NCBI GenBank assembly: GCA_030621085.1
Contig: JAUXIJ010000013.1
Location: 1-58,962, forward strand
Reading direction: 5' to 3'
Length of the DNA stretch: 58,962 bases
From: Candidatus Cloacimonadota bacterium
GTDB lineage: Bacteria; Cloacimonadota; Cloacimonadia; Cloacimonadales; TCS61
Below are positions 17,405 to 27,004 of this stretch, one piece after another. The stretch's first letter is position 1; every line of letters begins with the position of its first letter. Below the pieces are notes generated by a model. That model was not told the origin of the DNA. It worked only from the letters and a program-made list of their open reading frames with translations, and searched no databases. A program made the position numbers and the translations under genes.

Positions 17405-18916
17405 ATGTACTGTATAAGACAAATGGATATAATGAATTTTAAAACTATGAAAACATTATCCATTAAACTATTAATAATTATTCTCATATCCTTTCCGGCT
17501 ATTTTAAGATCACAAACTTTTGTTGAAGATACCATCCCAAATATAATATCATTCTGGGGATGTTCAGGTGCCTGGGCAGATTATGATAATGATGGTGATA
17601 AGGATTTACTTATAACGGGTATTGACGATAATGGCTACAGAAATTTGAAACTTTATCGGAACGATAATAATTCTGTGTTCACCGACATTAATATGAATCC
17701 TATACTTGCCGGAACATCCAGTGGTTCTGTTGATTGGGGCGATTACAACAGCGATGGTTTATTGGATATTCTAATTACGGGTTTCACCGGTATGTATGTG
17801 ATAACAGAACTATATTACCAGGTATCTGTTGGCAATTTTGAACAAGATACTATCACCTTGCCGGAAGTAACAATGGGTAATGCAAAATTCGGAGATTACG
17901 ATAACGATGGAGATTTGGATATCGCAATAACCGGATTTCATGCTCCTTTTTCCGGATCCTGGTATTTTTTAACAAAAATTTACAGGAATGATGGAAATGA
18001 TATTTTTACTGATATAAATGCACCTCTAATACCTTTGCAAATGAGTTCGGTTGATTGGAGTGATATGGATAATGATGGAGATTTGGATTTACTTGTAATT
18101 GGTCAGGATTCAACCGATGTCGATCATTCCGTAATTTACAGGTATGACGGTAACGATATTTTTACTGACATCTCTGCCGGACTGACAGGAGTACGCGGAG
18201 GCGTTTGTAAATGGGGAGATTATGACAACGATGGAGATTTGGATTTTTTTATTGCCGGTTATGACGGATCTGCTTCTCAATTCATCATCTATAAAAATAC
18301 GGACAGTTCTTTTACACCTCTAACGACCAACATCGAAGGAGGTACCTCAGGTGATGCCGATTGGGGTGATTATGACAATGATGGTTTACTCGATATCATT
18401 TCATCAGGTAATAATCAAACAATGAAAATTACAAAAGTATATCATAATGATGGCAATGATGTTTTTTCATTATTACCGGAAACATTCCCCGGATTAAACA
18501 CCAGCATAGCTATGTGGGAAGACTATACAGGTGACGGAAATCTTGATTTTGTTATTGCCGGTGAAACTAATACAGCCGGTCAAATTCTCACAAAATTGTA
18601 TAAACAGCAAACCACAGCAGTAATAACAGGTAACCTGACACAAAACAACATATCCAACTATCCCAACCCTTTAAATCCAACCACAACAATTTCTTTCTCA
18701 ATTCCAGATAATGGTAAAATAGAATTATCAATCTACAATATCAAAGGTCAGAAAGTAAAATCACTGGTTAAAGAAACAATACCAGCAGGAGATCACAACA
18801 TACTCTGGAACGGCACTGATGACAACAACAAACCGGTCTCTTCCGGAGTTTATTTCTACAAATTGATTGTAAATGGTAAAACCGAAGCAGTAAAGAAATG
18901 TTTGCTGTTGAAATAA
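17405..18916 (+). CDS. secreted FG-GAP/VCBS beta-propeller with sorting tail
   Basis: A 503-residue exported protein with AAGGAG upstream of the ATG; the signal peptide proper begins at an internal Met (KTMKTLSIKLLIIILIS). Seven repeats carry WxDYDNDGDxDLxIxG, a calcium-binding DxDxDG loop, consistent with a seven-bladed FG-GAP propeller like those in integrin alpha and bacterial VCBS proteins. The final 80 residues are a NYPNPLNPTTTISFSIP sorting tail. It is probably displayed on the surface and binds a ligand or calcium. The binding partner is unknown. Confidence 0.85.
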   Translation: MYCIRQMDIMNFKTMKTLSIKLLIIILISFPAILRSQTFVEDTIPNIISFWGCSGAWADYDNDGDKDLLITGIDDNGYRNLKLYRNDNNSVFTDINMNPILAGTSSGSVDWGDYNSDGLLDILITGFTGMYVITELYYQVSVGNFEQDTITLPEVTMGNAKFGDYDNDGDLDIAITGFHAPFSGSWYFLTKIYRNDGNDIFTDINAPLIPLQMSSVDWSDMDNDGDLDLLVIGQDSTDVDHSVIYRYDGNDIFTDISAGLTGVRGGVCKWGDYDNDGDLDFFIAGYDGSASQFIIYKNTDSSFTPLTTNIEGGTSGDADWGDYDNDGLLDIISSGNNQTMKITKVYHNDGNDVFSLLPETFPGLNTSIAMWEDYTGDGNLDFVIAGETNTAGQILTKLYKQQTTAVITGNLTQNNISNYPNPLNPTTTISFSIPDNGKIELSIYNIKGQKVKSLVKETIPAGDHNILWNGTDDNNKPVSSGVYFYKLIVNGKTEAVKKCLLLK

Positions 18917-18924
18917 AACTTGCA

Positions 18925-19095
18925 GGCTGGGTGCTAACCCACCGAGCTATTGTTCGTTTAAACCCACGAATTAATTCGTGGGTTTCCGGGTAGTGTTAAA
19001 TAATATTTTCTTTGACAAAAATATTTCGAAAAATTAGTTTCGGTAGTGATTTCAACAAGGCATGAAGAAATTGGATTCAGGTGATATGAAATTGA
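18925..19095 (+). repeat. mosaic leader repeat, copy 3
   Basis: It begins with the GCTAACCCACCGAGCTATTG block, has the perfect palindrome at 18963-18982, and TTTG (19011-19014), 20 bp, TAGTTTCG (19035-19042), the copy closest to a TAnnTTTG promoter box. TCAACAAGGCATGAAGAAA and GGTGATATGAAATTGAAG follow. Confidence 0.75.
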
Positions 19096-19142
19096 AGTCG
19101 GGGACACATATGTTAGCAACAATTGAAGAATTTGGAGGAAAA

Positions 19143-21287
19143 ATGAATAACTCAAAATTCATAATCTGTATAATATTTATCCTTTTATTATGTATTTCTT
19201 TAGAGGCGACTTACCACAAGATAGGTCATTGCAGAGAACCATTCTGGGCAAAGGATTTGGAACTAATTGGCTCTACTATTTTAGTCCCAGATGATGCGGG
19301 AATACACATAATAGACGTAAGCGAACCGAATAATCCTATACATCTTGGTTGTTTAGAGATTGTAGATACTTGCAGGGAGATCGAAGTAAGTGGTGATATC
19401 GCATACATTGCAAATACAACCGACGGGCTTCTGATTTTAGATGTAAATAATCCACAATCACCGCAAATTATTGGTAGCTATGACACACCCGATTGTGCCT
19501 TATCTTTAGTGGTTTCAGACTCCATTGTATATATCGCAGATCGGCATTCCGGATTACAGATCATTGATGTGAGTGATCCTCAAAATCCAGAATTATTAGG
19601 ATGTTTTGATGCACCTAATGCAAATCATGTTGCACTTTCTGGCACACTAATTTTTATGTCAAATTTCATGGGAAATATCCAAGTTATTGACGTAAGTGAC
19701 CCTTCAAATCCTTCATTAGTTTATGAATATTATAAACCACAAGAATGGGTTAATGATATTATAATTATTGATTCTATTGCTTATATAGCAACAAGTAATT
19801 GCAAATTTGTAATCTATGATGTAAGTGACCCTACAAATTTCAATTTAATCGCAACTTATGAAACAACATATGTAACTGGAATATCAATATTACAGAATAT
19901 GGCTTATCTATCTTGTGGGCAGGGTGGATTTCAGGTTTTAGATATAAGCGACATCTTTGAACCGGAATTAATTGGTGCTTTAAAAACCCCAATTTGTGCA
20001 AGAAAAGCCTGGATTTCAGATAATATTGCATTTATCATAGATTTGTATACAGGCTTAGAGATTTATGATATTAGTGAACCTGATAATCCTGATTGTATCG
20101 GTTCAGTTGATACACCAAATTATGCCATGTCCATTGCAATATCGGAAGATTTTGGTTATGTGGCAGATTATAATTCCTACTTGCAAATTGTTGATTTTAG
20201 TTATCCAAGCTCACCATATATTATTAATTATCTTGGAATATCTGGAACCATAAAGGATTTTATTGTTGTTGGTAATTATGGGTATGCTATCACGAGTTCG
20301 AGATTATACGTTTTAGGATTGTTTGATCCAACTCATCCTGTAATATACAGTTATATTGAATCAGGATACTCCAACTATGCATTAAAATACAAAAATTCTC
20401 ACGTTTATGTATCATCCTCTGCTGGAGTCTATATTGTGGATATAAGTAATCATACACTTCCTCATATTGTTGGTGAATGCGATACTCCAGGTAATGCCTA
20501 TGATTTAGTTGTATCATATGATATGATTTATGTAGCTGATGGTAATGATGGTCTACAAATAATTGATGCTTCTGACTTGGAGAATCCTTTTATTGTGCCA
20601 TATTTTAGTACACCAGGTACTCCAAATAATGTATCATCTTTAGTAAAAACTGGTAATATATTGTATCTTGCTTGTAACTATGATGGATTAAAAGTAGTAG
20701 ATATAAACAATCCCACGAGTCCAATTTTTTTATTAACTATTATTAATCACCCAGATTCAAAATTTAAAACTAAACCAATTATCATCGGTAATAAATTGAT
20801 TGTTGAGGATCGAGCGTGGAATGAAATACTTACATTTGACATAACTGACTCCGCTAATCCGGAATTAGTTAATACTTATATTTGGAATCTTTCATCTACA
20901 GATTTTGCAGTACTCGATGAATATTTAGTTACAACAAACGACTATTATGGTGTTTCCATTTTAGATTTTGAAAGTATCACATCAATTAACGAAAACCTAA
21001 TCTTGCAATCAGATATTGAATTAAACAACTACCCCAACCCCTTCAACCCAACCACAACGATCTCTTTCTCAATTCCCAATGAAAGCAAAGTTGAATTGAC
21101 CGTGTACAATATAAAAGGTCAATTGGTAAAAAATCTGGTAAATGATATTAATCCTGCAGGTGAGCATTCTGTTGCCTGGAATGGCACTGATGAAAACAAC
21201 AGACCAGTCTCTTCCGGGGTTTATTTCTATAAATTAAATGTAAATGGCAAAACAGAAGCAGTAAAGAAATGCTTAATGTTGAAATGA
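19143..21287 (+). CDS. secreted LVIVD-repeat beta-propeller with sorting tail
   Basis: A 714-residue exported protein. ATG 19143 follows GGAGGA and directly starts a signal peptide (KFIICIIFILLLCISLEA); an ATG at 19062 only extends into leader-repeat sequence. It contains about 13 LVIVD-type repeats of 42-45 residues, each with LxIIDVSDPxNPxLxGxxxTPxxA, predicting one or two beta-propellers. The tail begins NNYPNPFNPTTTISFSIP. Likely surface exposed; the ligand is unknown. A paralogue lies at 27005. Confidence 0.85.
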   Translation: MNNSKFIICIIFILLLCISLEATYHKIGHCREPFWAKDLELIGSTILVPDDAGIHIIDVSEPNNPIHLGCLEIVDTCREIEVSGDIAYIANTTDGLLILDVNNPQSPQIIGSYDTPDCALSLVVSDSIVYIADRHSGLQIIDVSDPQNPELLGCFDAPNANHVALSGTLIFMSNFMGNIQVIDVSDPSNPSLVYEYYKPQEWVNDIIIIDSIAYIATSNCKFVIYDVSDPTNFNLIATYETTYVTGISILQNMAYLSCGQGGFQVLDISDIFEPELIGALKTPICARKAWISDNIAFIIDLYTGLEIYDISEPDNPDCIGSVDTPNYAMSIAISEDFGYVADYNSYLQIVDFSYPSSPYIINYLGISGTIKDFIVVGNYGYAITSSRLYVLGLFDPTHPVIYSYIESGYSNYALKYKNSHVYVSSSAGVYIVDISNHTLPHIVGECDTPGNAYDLVVSYDMIYVADGNDGLQIIDASDLENPFIVPYFSTPGTPNNVSSLVKTGNILYLACNYDGLKVVDINNPTSPIFLLTIINHPDSKFKTKPIIIGNKLIVEDRAWNEILTFDITDSANPELVNTYIWNLSSTDFAVLDEYLVTTNDYYGVSILDFESITSINENLILQSDIELNNYPNPFNPTTTISFSIPNESKVELTVYNIKGQLVKNLVNDINPAGEHSVAWNGTDENNRPVSSGVYFYKLNVNGKTEAVKKCLMLK

Positions 21288-21313
21288 CTTATATATTTTA
21301 AAAAGGGGGAATA

Positions 21314-24300
21314 ATGAAATTTTTAGTTTTGACATTTTGTTTAGGATTCATTTTAAATTTATCTGCAACTATTATCAACATTCCAGCAAACCAGCCAACA
21401 ATACAAGCGGGGATTAATGTGGCAGTTGATACAGATACAGTTCTTGTGCAACCCGGAATTTATGTAGAAAACATTAATTATAACGGAAAAAATATTACTG
21501 TAGCTTCTTTATTCCTGACAACACAAGATACTACATATATTTCACAAACTATAATAGATGGCGACCAAACTGGAAGTGTTGTGATTTTCGAGAATGGTGA
21601 AGATTCAACTGCAGTATTATGCGGATTTACTATAACAAATGGAAATTATGATATAGGTGGTGGAATTAACTGCACTAATTCCAACCCAAAGCTGAAGCAT
21701 TTATACATAACAGAAAATACAGCATCTATAATGGGAGGTGGAATACGCTTTTCAAACTCATCTTCAGCACTTATTGAAGTATCAATTACTAATAATTTTT
21801 CTTATAATGGAGCTGGGATTTATTGTTCTAATTCCAATGTAAATATTTTAGATTTATTTTTGTCAGATAATATTGCAGAAAGTGATGGTGGAGGAATTAA
21901 ATTCTATAATTCTGATCCGATTTTGGAAAATATAACAATTACTAATAATTATTCAAATAATGGTGGGGGTATTTACTGCGATGGATCGAGTCCAAATTTA
22001 AATAATGCTTTAATATCTTCTAATGCAGCTGATTATGATGGTGGGGGAATTTATTGCTTTAACTCTTCAAGTCCAAATTTAAATAATGTAACAATATCAT
22101 ATAATTTTGCCGATTATCAAGGAGGTGGAATATGGTGTGGTTACAATTCTAATCCTAATTTGTATAATGTCTCATTAGTAAACAATCATGTTCATGGACA
22201 AGGTGGAGGACTCTATAGTATTGGTTCTAATCTAACCTTGGAAAATGTTATTATCACTGATAATTATTCTACTGATTCTTTTTTTGGATACGGTGGAGGA
22301 ATACGTTGTTTAGTTTCTAATATTGATCTAGAGGAAGTAATTATATCCGGTAACAGTGCAATAAAAGGTGGGGGAATTTATTCTCAAGGTTCAAATCTAA
22401 ACTTATTAAACGTTTCTGTAGAAAATAATACTGCTTCTGAAAAAGGAGGCGGGATATACTGCTATGCTAATTCCAGTACTAGCTTAGAGAATGTAACAGT
22501 AACAGGTAATTATGCAAATGAAATTGGCGGTGGTATTTTCTGTTTGGAGAATTCCATGCTATATTTTAATGAAGAAAACCGATGTAACATTTATTTGAAT
22601 AACATCATGAGTGGTAGAGGTTTTGGTGTTGATATTAATGCTATTGATTGTGATAATATAGATGTTATTGTGGATACTTTTACTGTTTTAATACCAACCG
22701 ATTATTATGTATCTCCAATTGATAATTTTACTTTTGATATTATATCGAGTATTCAAGACTCTCTCATTAATTCAGATCTCTACGTATCAGTTGATGGAGA
22801 TGATTTTAATAGTGGAATTTCAGCAAGTGAACCGTTACAAACAATCCGGTGTGCATTATCAAAGATATATGCCGATAGTCTAAATCATAATTCAATTATT
22901 TTATTACCAGGAATATATAGCTCCGAGACAAATGGGGAAGTATTTCCTATAGAATGGAGTAACCATGTGTCATTAGAGGGGAATTTAGAGGAAGAATCAA
23001 TACTAGATGCAAATGATTCGAATGGAATATTAAGATTTAACTATATAAGCGATGCATCTGTTAATAATGTTATCCTTAGAAATGGTCATGCATATCAAGG
23101 TGGAGGAATTTATTGTTACTATTCAAATCCAAATTTTGAATACATTACACTAATTGATAATTATGCTTCCATTGGTGGCGGGATTTATTGCGAAAATTCA
23201 AATCCTAGCTTATCTAATATTGAAATAATAAATAATTCTGCTTATAATGAAGGTGGAGGGATTTATTGTTATTCTTCTAATCTGCTCTTAGAATTCATTA
23301 CAATAATAGGAAATACAGCTGATTCAGGAGGTGGAGGTTATTTCAATAATTCTCAACCAAGTTTAGAAGATGTAATTATCGATAGTAATATTGCTAATGA
23401 TGATGGTGGTGGGCTAATTTGTAATAGTGATTCTAACCCTGATCTGTATAATGTAATAATATCAGGTAATTCTACAACATATTCTGGTGGTGGAATAGTA
23501 TGTACAGATAATTCTAATCCAGTTCTTCAAAATGTAGAAATATCGAGTAATTCTGTTTCAGGAATTAATGGGAAAGGGGGCGGTCTTTACTGCGATGAAT
23601 CAAATCCAATTTTGGAAAATGTAATAATAATAGATAATTCTGCTTACGGAGACGGAGGGAAAGGTGGTGGATTATATTGTGAAGGATCAAATCCGAATTT
23701 GGAAAATGTAACTATTGCCGAAAATTTCGCTGCACATGATGCTGGTGGAATTCGTTGTAATTCCTTTTCTTATCCAACTTTAATAAATTGTATTCTCTGG
23801 AATGATCTTCCCCAAGAGATTTATGTTGAATCCGGATCAGTTACAGCAACCTATTCAGATATTCAAGGAGGTTGGATAGGAATAGGTAACATAGATGCAG
23901 ACCCATTATTCACAGGGATAGGAGAACAGTTATATACCTTACTGGAAGGCTCACTTTGTATAGACGCTGGCAATCCTGATCAAATCTATTATGATCCGGA
24001 AGACCTAAGTAATCCTGGTTATGCTTTGTTTCCTGCAATGGGAACTATTATAAATGATATGGGAGCTTATGGTGGACCTAATGCAATCGGTTGGCCAGTT
24101 GTGGGATTAGATGATAATATAATTACCCAAACTCCTGAAACCCTTTTAAATCAAAATTACCCCAACCCCTTCAATCCCACAACAACAATCTCTTTTTCTG
24201 TAGCACAAACACTCTCGTTTGTGACTCTCGATATCTACAATATCAAAGGTCAAAAAGTAAAATCATTGGTTAAAGAGACAATACCAGCAGGAGATCACAA

Positions 24301-24418
24301 CATACTCTGGAACGGCGTTGATGAATCTGGTAAATCGGTCTCTTCCGGGATTTATTTTTATAAATTGAATGTAAATGGAAAAACAGAAGCAATTAAGAAG
24401 TGTCTGCTTCTTAAGTAA
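21314..24418 (+). CDS. secreted parallel beta-helix protein with sorting tail
   Basis: A 1034-residue exported protein. After a signal peptide come NIPANQPTIQAGINVAVDTDTVLVQPGIY, the usual start of DUF1565/right-handed beta-helix proteins, then about 21 turns carrying GGGIYC/GGGIxC spaced 22-27 residues apart. The helix is interrupted near residue 490 by a second start module (VSVDGDDFNSGISASEPLQTI and LLPGIYS), so the protein is two beta-helices in tandem. The sorting tail begins NYPNPFNPTTTISFSVAQ. Such folds often bind or cleave polysaccharides, but no catalytic residues can be assigned. GGGGGA precedes the ATG. Confidence 0.85.
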   Translation: MKFLVLTFCLGFILNLSATIINIPANQPTIQAGINVAVDTDTVLVQPGIYVENINYNGKNITVASLFLTTQDTTYISQTIIDGDQTGSVVIFENGEDSTAVLCGFTITNGNYDIGGGINCTNSNPKLKHLYITENTASIMGGGIRFSNSSSALIEVSITNNFSYNGAGIYCSNSNVNILDLFLSDNIAESDGGGIKFYNSDPILENITITNNYSNNGGGIYCDGSSPNLNNALISSNAADYDGGGIYCFNSSSPNLNNVTISYNFADYQGGGIWCGYNSNPNLYNVSLVNNHVHGQGGGLYSIGSNLTLENVIITDNYSTDSFFGYGGGIRCLVSNIDLEEVIISGNSAIKGGGIYSQGSNLNLLNVSVENNTASEKGGGIYCYANSSTSLENVTVTGNYANEIGGGIFCLENSMLYFNEENRCNIYLNNIMSGRGFGVDINAIDCDNIDVIVDTFTVLIPTDYYVSPIDNFTFDIISSIQDSLINSDLYVSVDGDDFNSGISASEPLQTIRCALSKIYADSLNHNSIILLPGIYSSETNGEVFPIEWSNHVSLEGNLEEESILDANDSNGILRFNYISDASVNNVILRNGHAYQGGGIYCYYSNPNFEYITLIDNYASIGGGIYCENSNPSLSNIEIINNSAYNEGGGIYCYSSNLLLEFITIIGNTADSGGGGYFNNSQPSLEDVIIDSNIANDDGGGLICNSDSNPDLYNVIISGNSTTYSGGGIVCTDNSNPVLQNVEISSNSVSGINGKGGGLYCDESNPILENVIIIDNSAYGDGGKGGGLYCEGSNPNLENVTIAENFAAHDAGGIRCNSFSYPTLINCILWNDLPQEIYVESGSVTATYSDIQGGWIGIGNIDADPLFTGIGEQLYTLLEGSLCIDAGNPDQIYYDPEDLSNPGYALFPAMGTIINDMGAYGGPNAIGWPVVGLDDNIITQTPETLLNQNYPNPFNPTTTISFSVAQTLSFVTLDIYNIKGQKVKSLVKETIPAGDHNILWNGVDESGKSVSSGIYFYKLNVNGKTEAIKKCLLLK

Positions 24419-24439
24419 TTAAAGGAAAGGTGAATTTTA

Positions 24440-25156
24440 ATGGCAGAAGAAATGAAAGTTGGCTGCGCCAGACCTACAGGCGGTCCTGTAGGAGAAACCG
24501 CTCAAATAAAAGAAGAAAAAAAGCTTGAGAAAAAAAAGGAGGAAAATATGATCAAAGTTGGACAAAAAGCACCGGATTTTACAGCACCGGCTTATCACAA
24601 GGGAAAATTTATTAATGTTAAATTATCAGAATTTTTAGGGAAATGGGTCGTTCTCTGTTTTTACCCGGGCGATTTTACCTTCGTCTGAGCTACCGAAGTA
24701 TCGGCAGTTGCCGATAAGCATTCCGAATTTCAAAAGCTCGGAGTTGAAGTGCTTTCCATGAGCGTGGATAGTGTATTTGTGCACAAGATGTGGAACGAAA
24801 ATGAACTTTCCAAAATGGTGAAAGGTGGCGTTCCCTATCCTATGATGTCTGATGCTGGAGGAAAAGTAGGTACTATCTATGGCATCTACGATGAAGCTGG
24901 CGGTGTGGAAACCCGTGGTCGTTTCATTATCGATCCAGACGGAATTGTACAGGGATTTGAAGTACTCACACCACCTGTGGGTAGAAATGTGAATGAAACT
25001 CTGCGCCAGATACAGGCTTTTCAATTAGTGAGAAACAGCAAAGGAACTCAGGCTACTCCTTCCGGTTGGAAACCAGGTAAAATGACACTTAAACCAGGAC
25101 CAGAACTGGTGGGAAAAGTATGGGAAGTATGGACTACAGATAAAGCTTTTGACTAA
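24440..25156 (+). CDS. selenocysteine-containing peroxiredoxin (AhpC/TSA family, in-frame UGA)
   Basis: A 238-residue peroxiredoxin read through an in-frame TGA at 24686-24688 (residue 83). The UGA replaces the peroxidatic Cys: [13 protein letters not shown] instead of FTFVCPTE. The frame continues without other stops through [20 protein letters not shown] and SGWKPGKM to TAA. A hairpin right after the UGA fits a bacterial SECIS. The usual C-terminal resolving Cys (VCPA.WKPG) is replaced ([11 protein letters not shown]), so the enzyme needs an external reductant. The N-terminal [11 protein letters not shown] is shared, from memory, with known selenoperoxiredoxins. A second start at 24548 has a strong GGAGG site. 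It should reduce peroxides in an anaerobe. Confidence 0.88.
24699..24716 (+). promoter_or_regulatory. bacterial SECIS-like hairpin
   Basis: TATCGGCA and TGCCGATA form an 8-bp perfect inverted repeat with centre GT, starting 10 nt after the UGA. If the two inner pairs open, the apical loop is AGUU with a G near its start, about 17-20 nt from the UGA, which fits the usual bacterial SECIS geometry for SelB. Confidence 0.7.
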
Positions 25157-25300
25157 AATATTTCGAAAAACAAGTTTTGTTTTTGGTTTCAACAAGGCAT
25201 TAAGAAAATGGATTATTCAGATGATATGGGATTGAAGAAAATGAAAAGATCTAAATTCAAAATGCGCGACCTTATTCGGGGAATACATTCGTTAGCAGCA
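25157..25300 (+). repeat. mosaic leader repeat, partial copy 6
   Basis: It lacks the CCCACGAATTAATT palindrome but retains AATATTTCGAAAAACAAG, TTTCAACAAGGCATTAAG and GGATTATTCAGATGATATG. It then runs into AAGATCTAAATTC and TTATTCGGGGAATACATTC, an element also found at 30021-30070, 31316-31370 and 56098-56133. Confidence 0.65.
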
Positions 25301-25320
25301 ACTTTAGAAAAGGAGGAGAG

Positions 25321-26835
25321 ATGTTAAAGATTATAATAATTTTAACATTTTTTTTAAATACTTCAGCATTATTTTCCCAAACTCCACCAGGTATACTGTG
25401 GACTAGAACATACGGTAGCGATTATCATGAATCTGCCAATTGCATTCGACTCACTACAGATAATGGATTTATAGTAGCAGGGAATTCAGATTCTCTCAGC
25501 TATGGAGGTCATTATGATGCTTTGTTACTGAAAATAGATCAAAATGGTAATGAACAATGGGAGCGAAAATATGGTGGCTTTCTGAATGAATCAGCCCGTT
25601 CAGTTCAACAGACAACAGATGGAGGCTATATTTTTGCTGGATATACTGAATCGTACGGTGCGGGGAATGATGATTTTTGGTTGGTTAAAACAGATGCAAA
25701 TGGTGATATCGAATGGGATCAGACATTTGGAGATTCTGAGAATGATGATAGAGCACAGGCAGTACAACAAACTATTGATGGTGGTTTTATCGTTGCTGGT
25801 TTTACTTATTACATTAATTTGATTGAAATTGATGCTCTGATAATCAAAACAGATGAAAATGGCAATGAAGAATGGAGCCATATAATGGGTGGAATATATC
25901 CCGATGGTTTCCAATCTGTTCAACAAACAACGGATGGAGGTTATATAGCTGCAGGACCTACCTGTTCTTTTGGAGGTTATGACACTGATTTCTGGTTAGT
26001 AAAATTAGATTCACTTGGAAATGAACTTTGGAATCAAACTTACGGTGACGAAGATGATGAATTTGATTATTCTGTCCAACAAACTACTGATGGAGGTTAT
26101 ATTATCGCAGGTTACACTGGTCCCCACGGTTCATATGATAATCGTGACTATTTGCTTGTAAAAACAGACGAAAATGGCAATGAAGAATGGAGTCGGACTT
26201 ATAATTGTAACAATAAAGATTTTGCTGAATCTGTTCAACAAACTATAGATGGAGGATATATTATTGCGGGACGAAATGCAGCTTATGGATCAAGTTCATC
26301 AGATTACTGGATTGTAAAAACAGATGAATACGGAAATGAGGAGTGGAATCAATCATATAATTATGGTAATACTACTGCTGATTATGCTGAATCAATTCGA
26401 CAAACTATTGATGGAGGGTATATTATTGCGGGAAGGACACATAATTTTACAACATACGATTCTGATATTTGGCTTATTCGTTTAGGTTCAGAAGTCAGTA
26501 TAGAAGATAATGTTCTATCCAATAAAAATAATAAATATCATCTTTCTCAGAACTATCCCAATCCCTTCAATCCTTCCACAACAATTTCCTTTTCCGTAAC
26601 ACAAAGCGCTGTGTCCGGCTCAGACGGATCCTCGTTTGTGACTCTCGACATCTACAATATCAAAGGTCAAAAGGTGAAATCACTGGTTAAAGAAACAATA
26701 CCAGCAGGAGATCACAACATAGTCTGGAATGGCGTTGATGAATCCGGTAAATCTGTCTCTTCCGGGGTTTATTTCTACAAATTAAATGTAAATAGCAAAA
26801 CCGAAGCAGTGAAGAAATGTTTACTGTTGAAATGA
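25321..26835 (+). CDS. secreted seven-repeat beta-propeller (TDGGYIIAG repeats) with sorting tail
   Basis: A 504-residue exported protein with AAAGGAGGAGAG just before the ATG. A signal peptide (about 1-19) is followed by seven repeats of about 52 residues with core QTTDGGYIIAGYT, then DxWLVKTDENGNEEWxxTYG. That is a seven-bladed propeller of a type common in FCB secreted proteins. The tail starts NYPNPFNPSTTISFSVTQ and carries a seven-residue insertion (within SAVSGSDG) not present in the sister tails. The DNA of that insertion matches a dispersed repeat at about 39970. Ligand unknown. Confidence 0.85.
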   Translation: MLKIIIILTFFLNTSALFSQTPPGILWTRTYGSDYHESANCIRLTTDNGFIVAGNSDSLSYGGHYDALLLKIDQNGNEQWERKYGGFLNESARSVQQTTDGGYIFAGYTESYGAGNDDFWLVKTDANGDIEWDQTFGDSENDDRAQAVQQTIDGGFIVAGFTYYINLIEIDALIIKTDENGNEEWSHIMGGIYPDGFQSVQQTTDGGYIAAGPTCSFGGYDTDFWLVKLDSLGNELWNQTYGDEDDEFDYSVQQTTDGGYIIAGYTGPHGSYDNRDYLLVKTDENGNEEWSRTYNCNNKDFAESVQQTIDGGYIIAGRNAAYGSSSSDYWIVKTDEYGNEEWNQSYNYGNTTADYAESIRQTIDGGYIIAGRTHNFTTYDSDIWLIRLGSEVSIEDNVLSNKNNKYHLSQNYPNPFNPSTTISFSVTQSAVSGSDGSSFVTLDIYNIKGQKVKSLVKETIPAGDHNIVWNGVDESGKSVSSGVYFYKLNVNSKTEAVKKCLLLK

Positions 26836-26844
26836 AGAAAGCAG

Positions 26845-26990
26845 TCGTAGGGTGGGTGCCAACCCACCGAGTGGTTGTTCTTTTTAATCCCACGAATTAA
26901 TTCGTGGGTTTCCGGGTAGTATTGAATAATATTTTCTTTGACAGAAATAATTCAAGAAAGCAGGTTCGCTTTTGGTTTAGCAAGACAAAA
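26845..26990 (+). repeat. mosaic leader repeat, copy 4
   Basis: GGTGCCAACCCACCGAGTGG block, perfect palindrome at 26889-26908, TTTG (26937-26940), 20 bp, CAGGTTCG (26961-26968). It begins within 15 bp of the previous stop codon and ends just before the next start, so the palindrome may also terminate the preceding transcript. Confidence 0.75.
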
Positions 26991-27004
26991 AAGGAGTAAA
27001 AATA

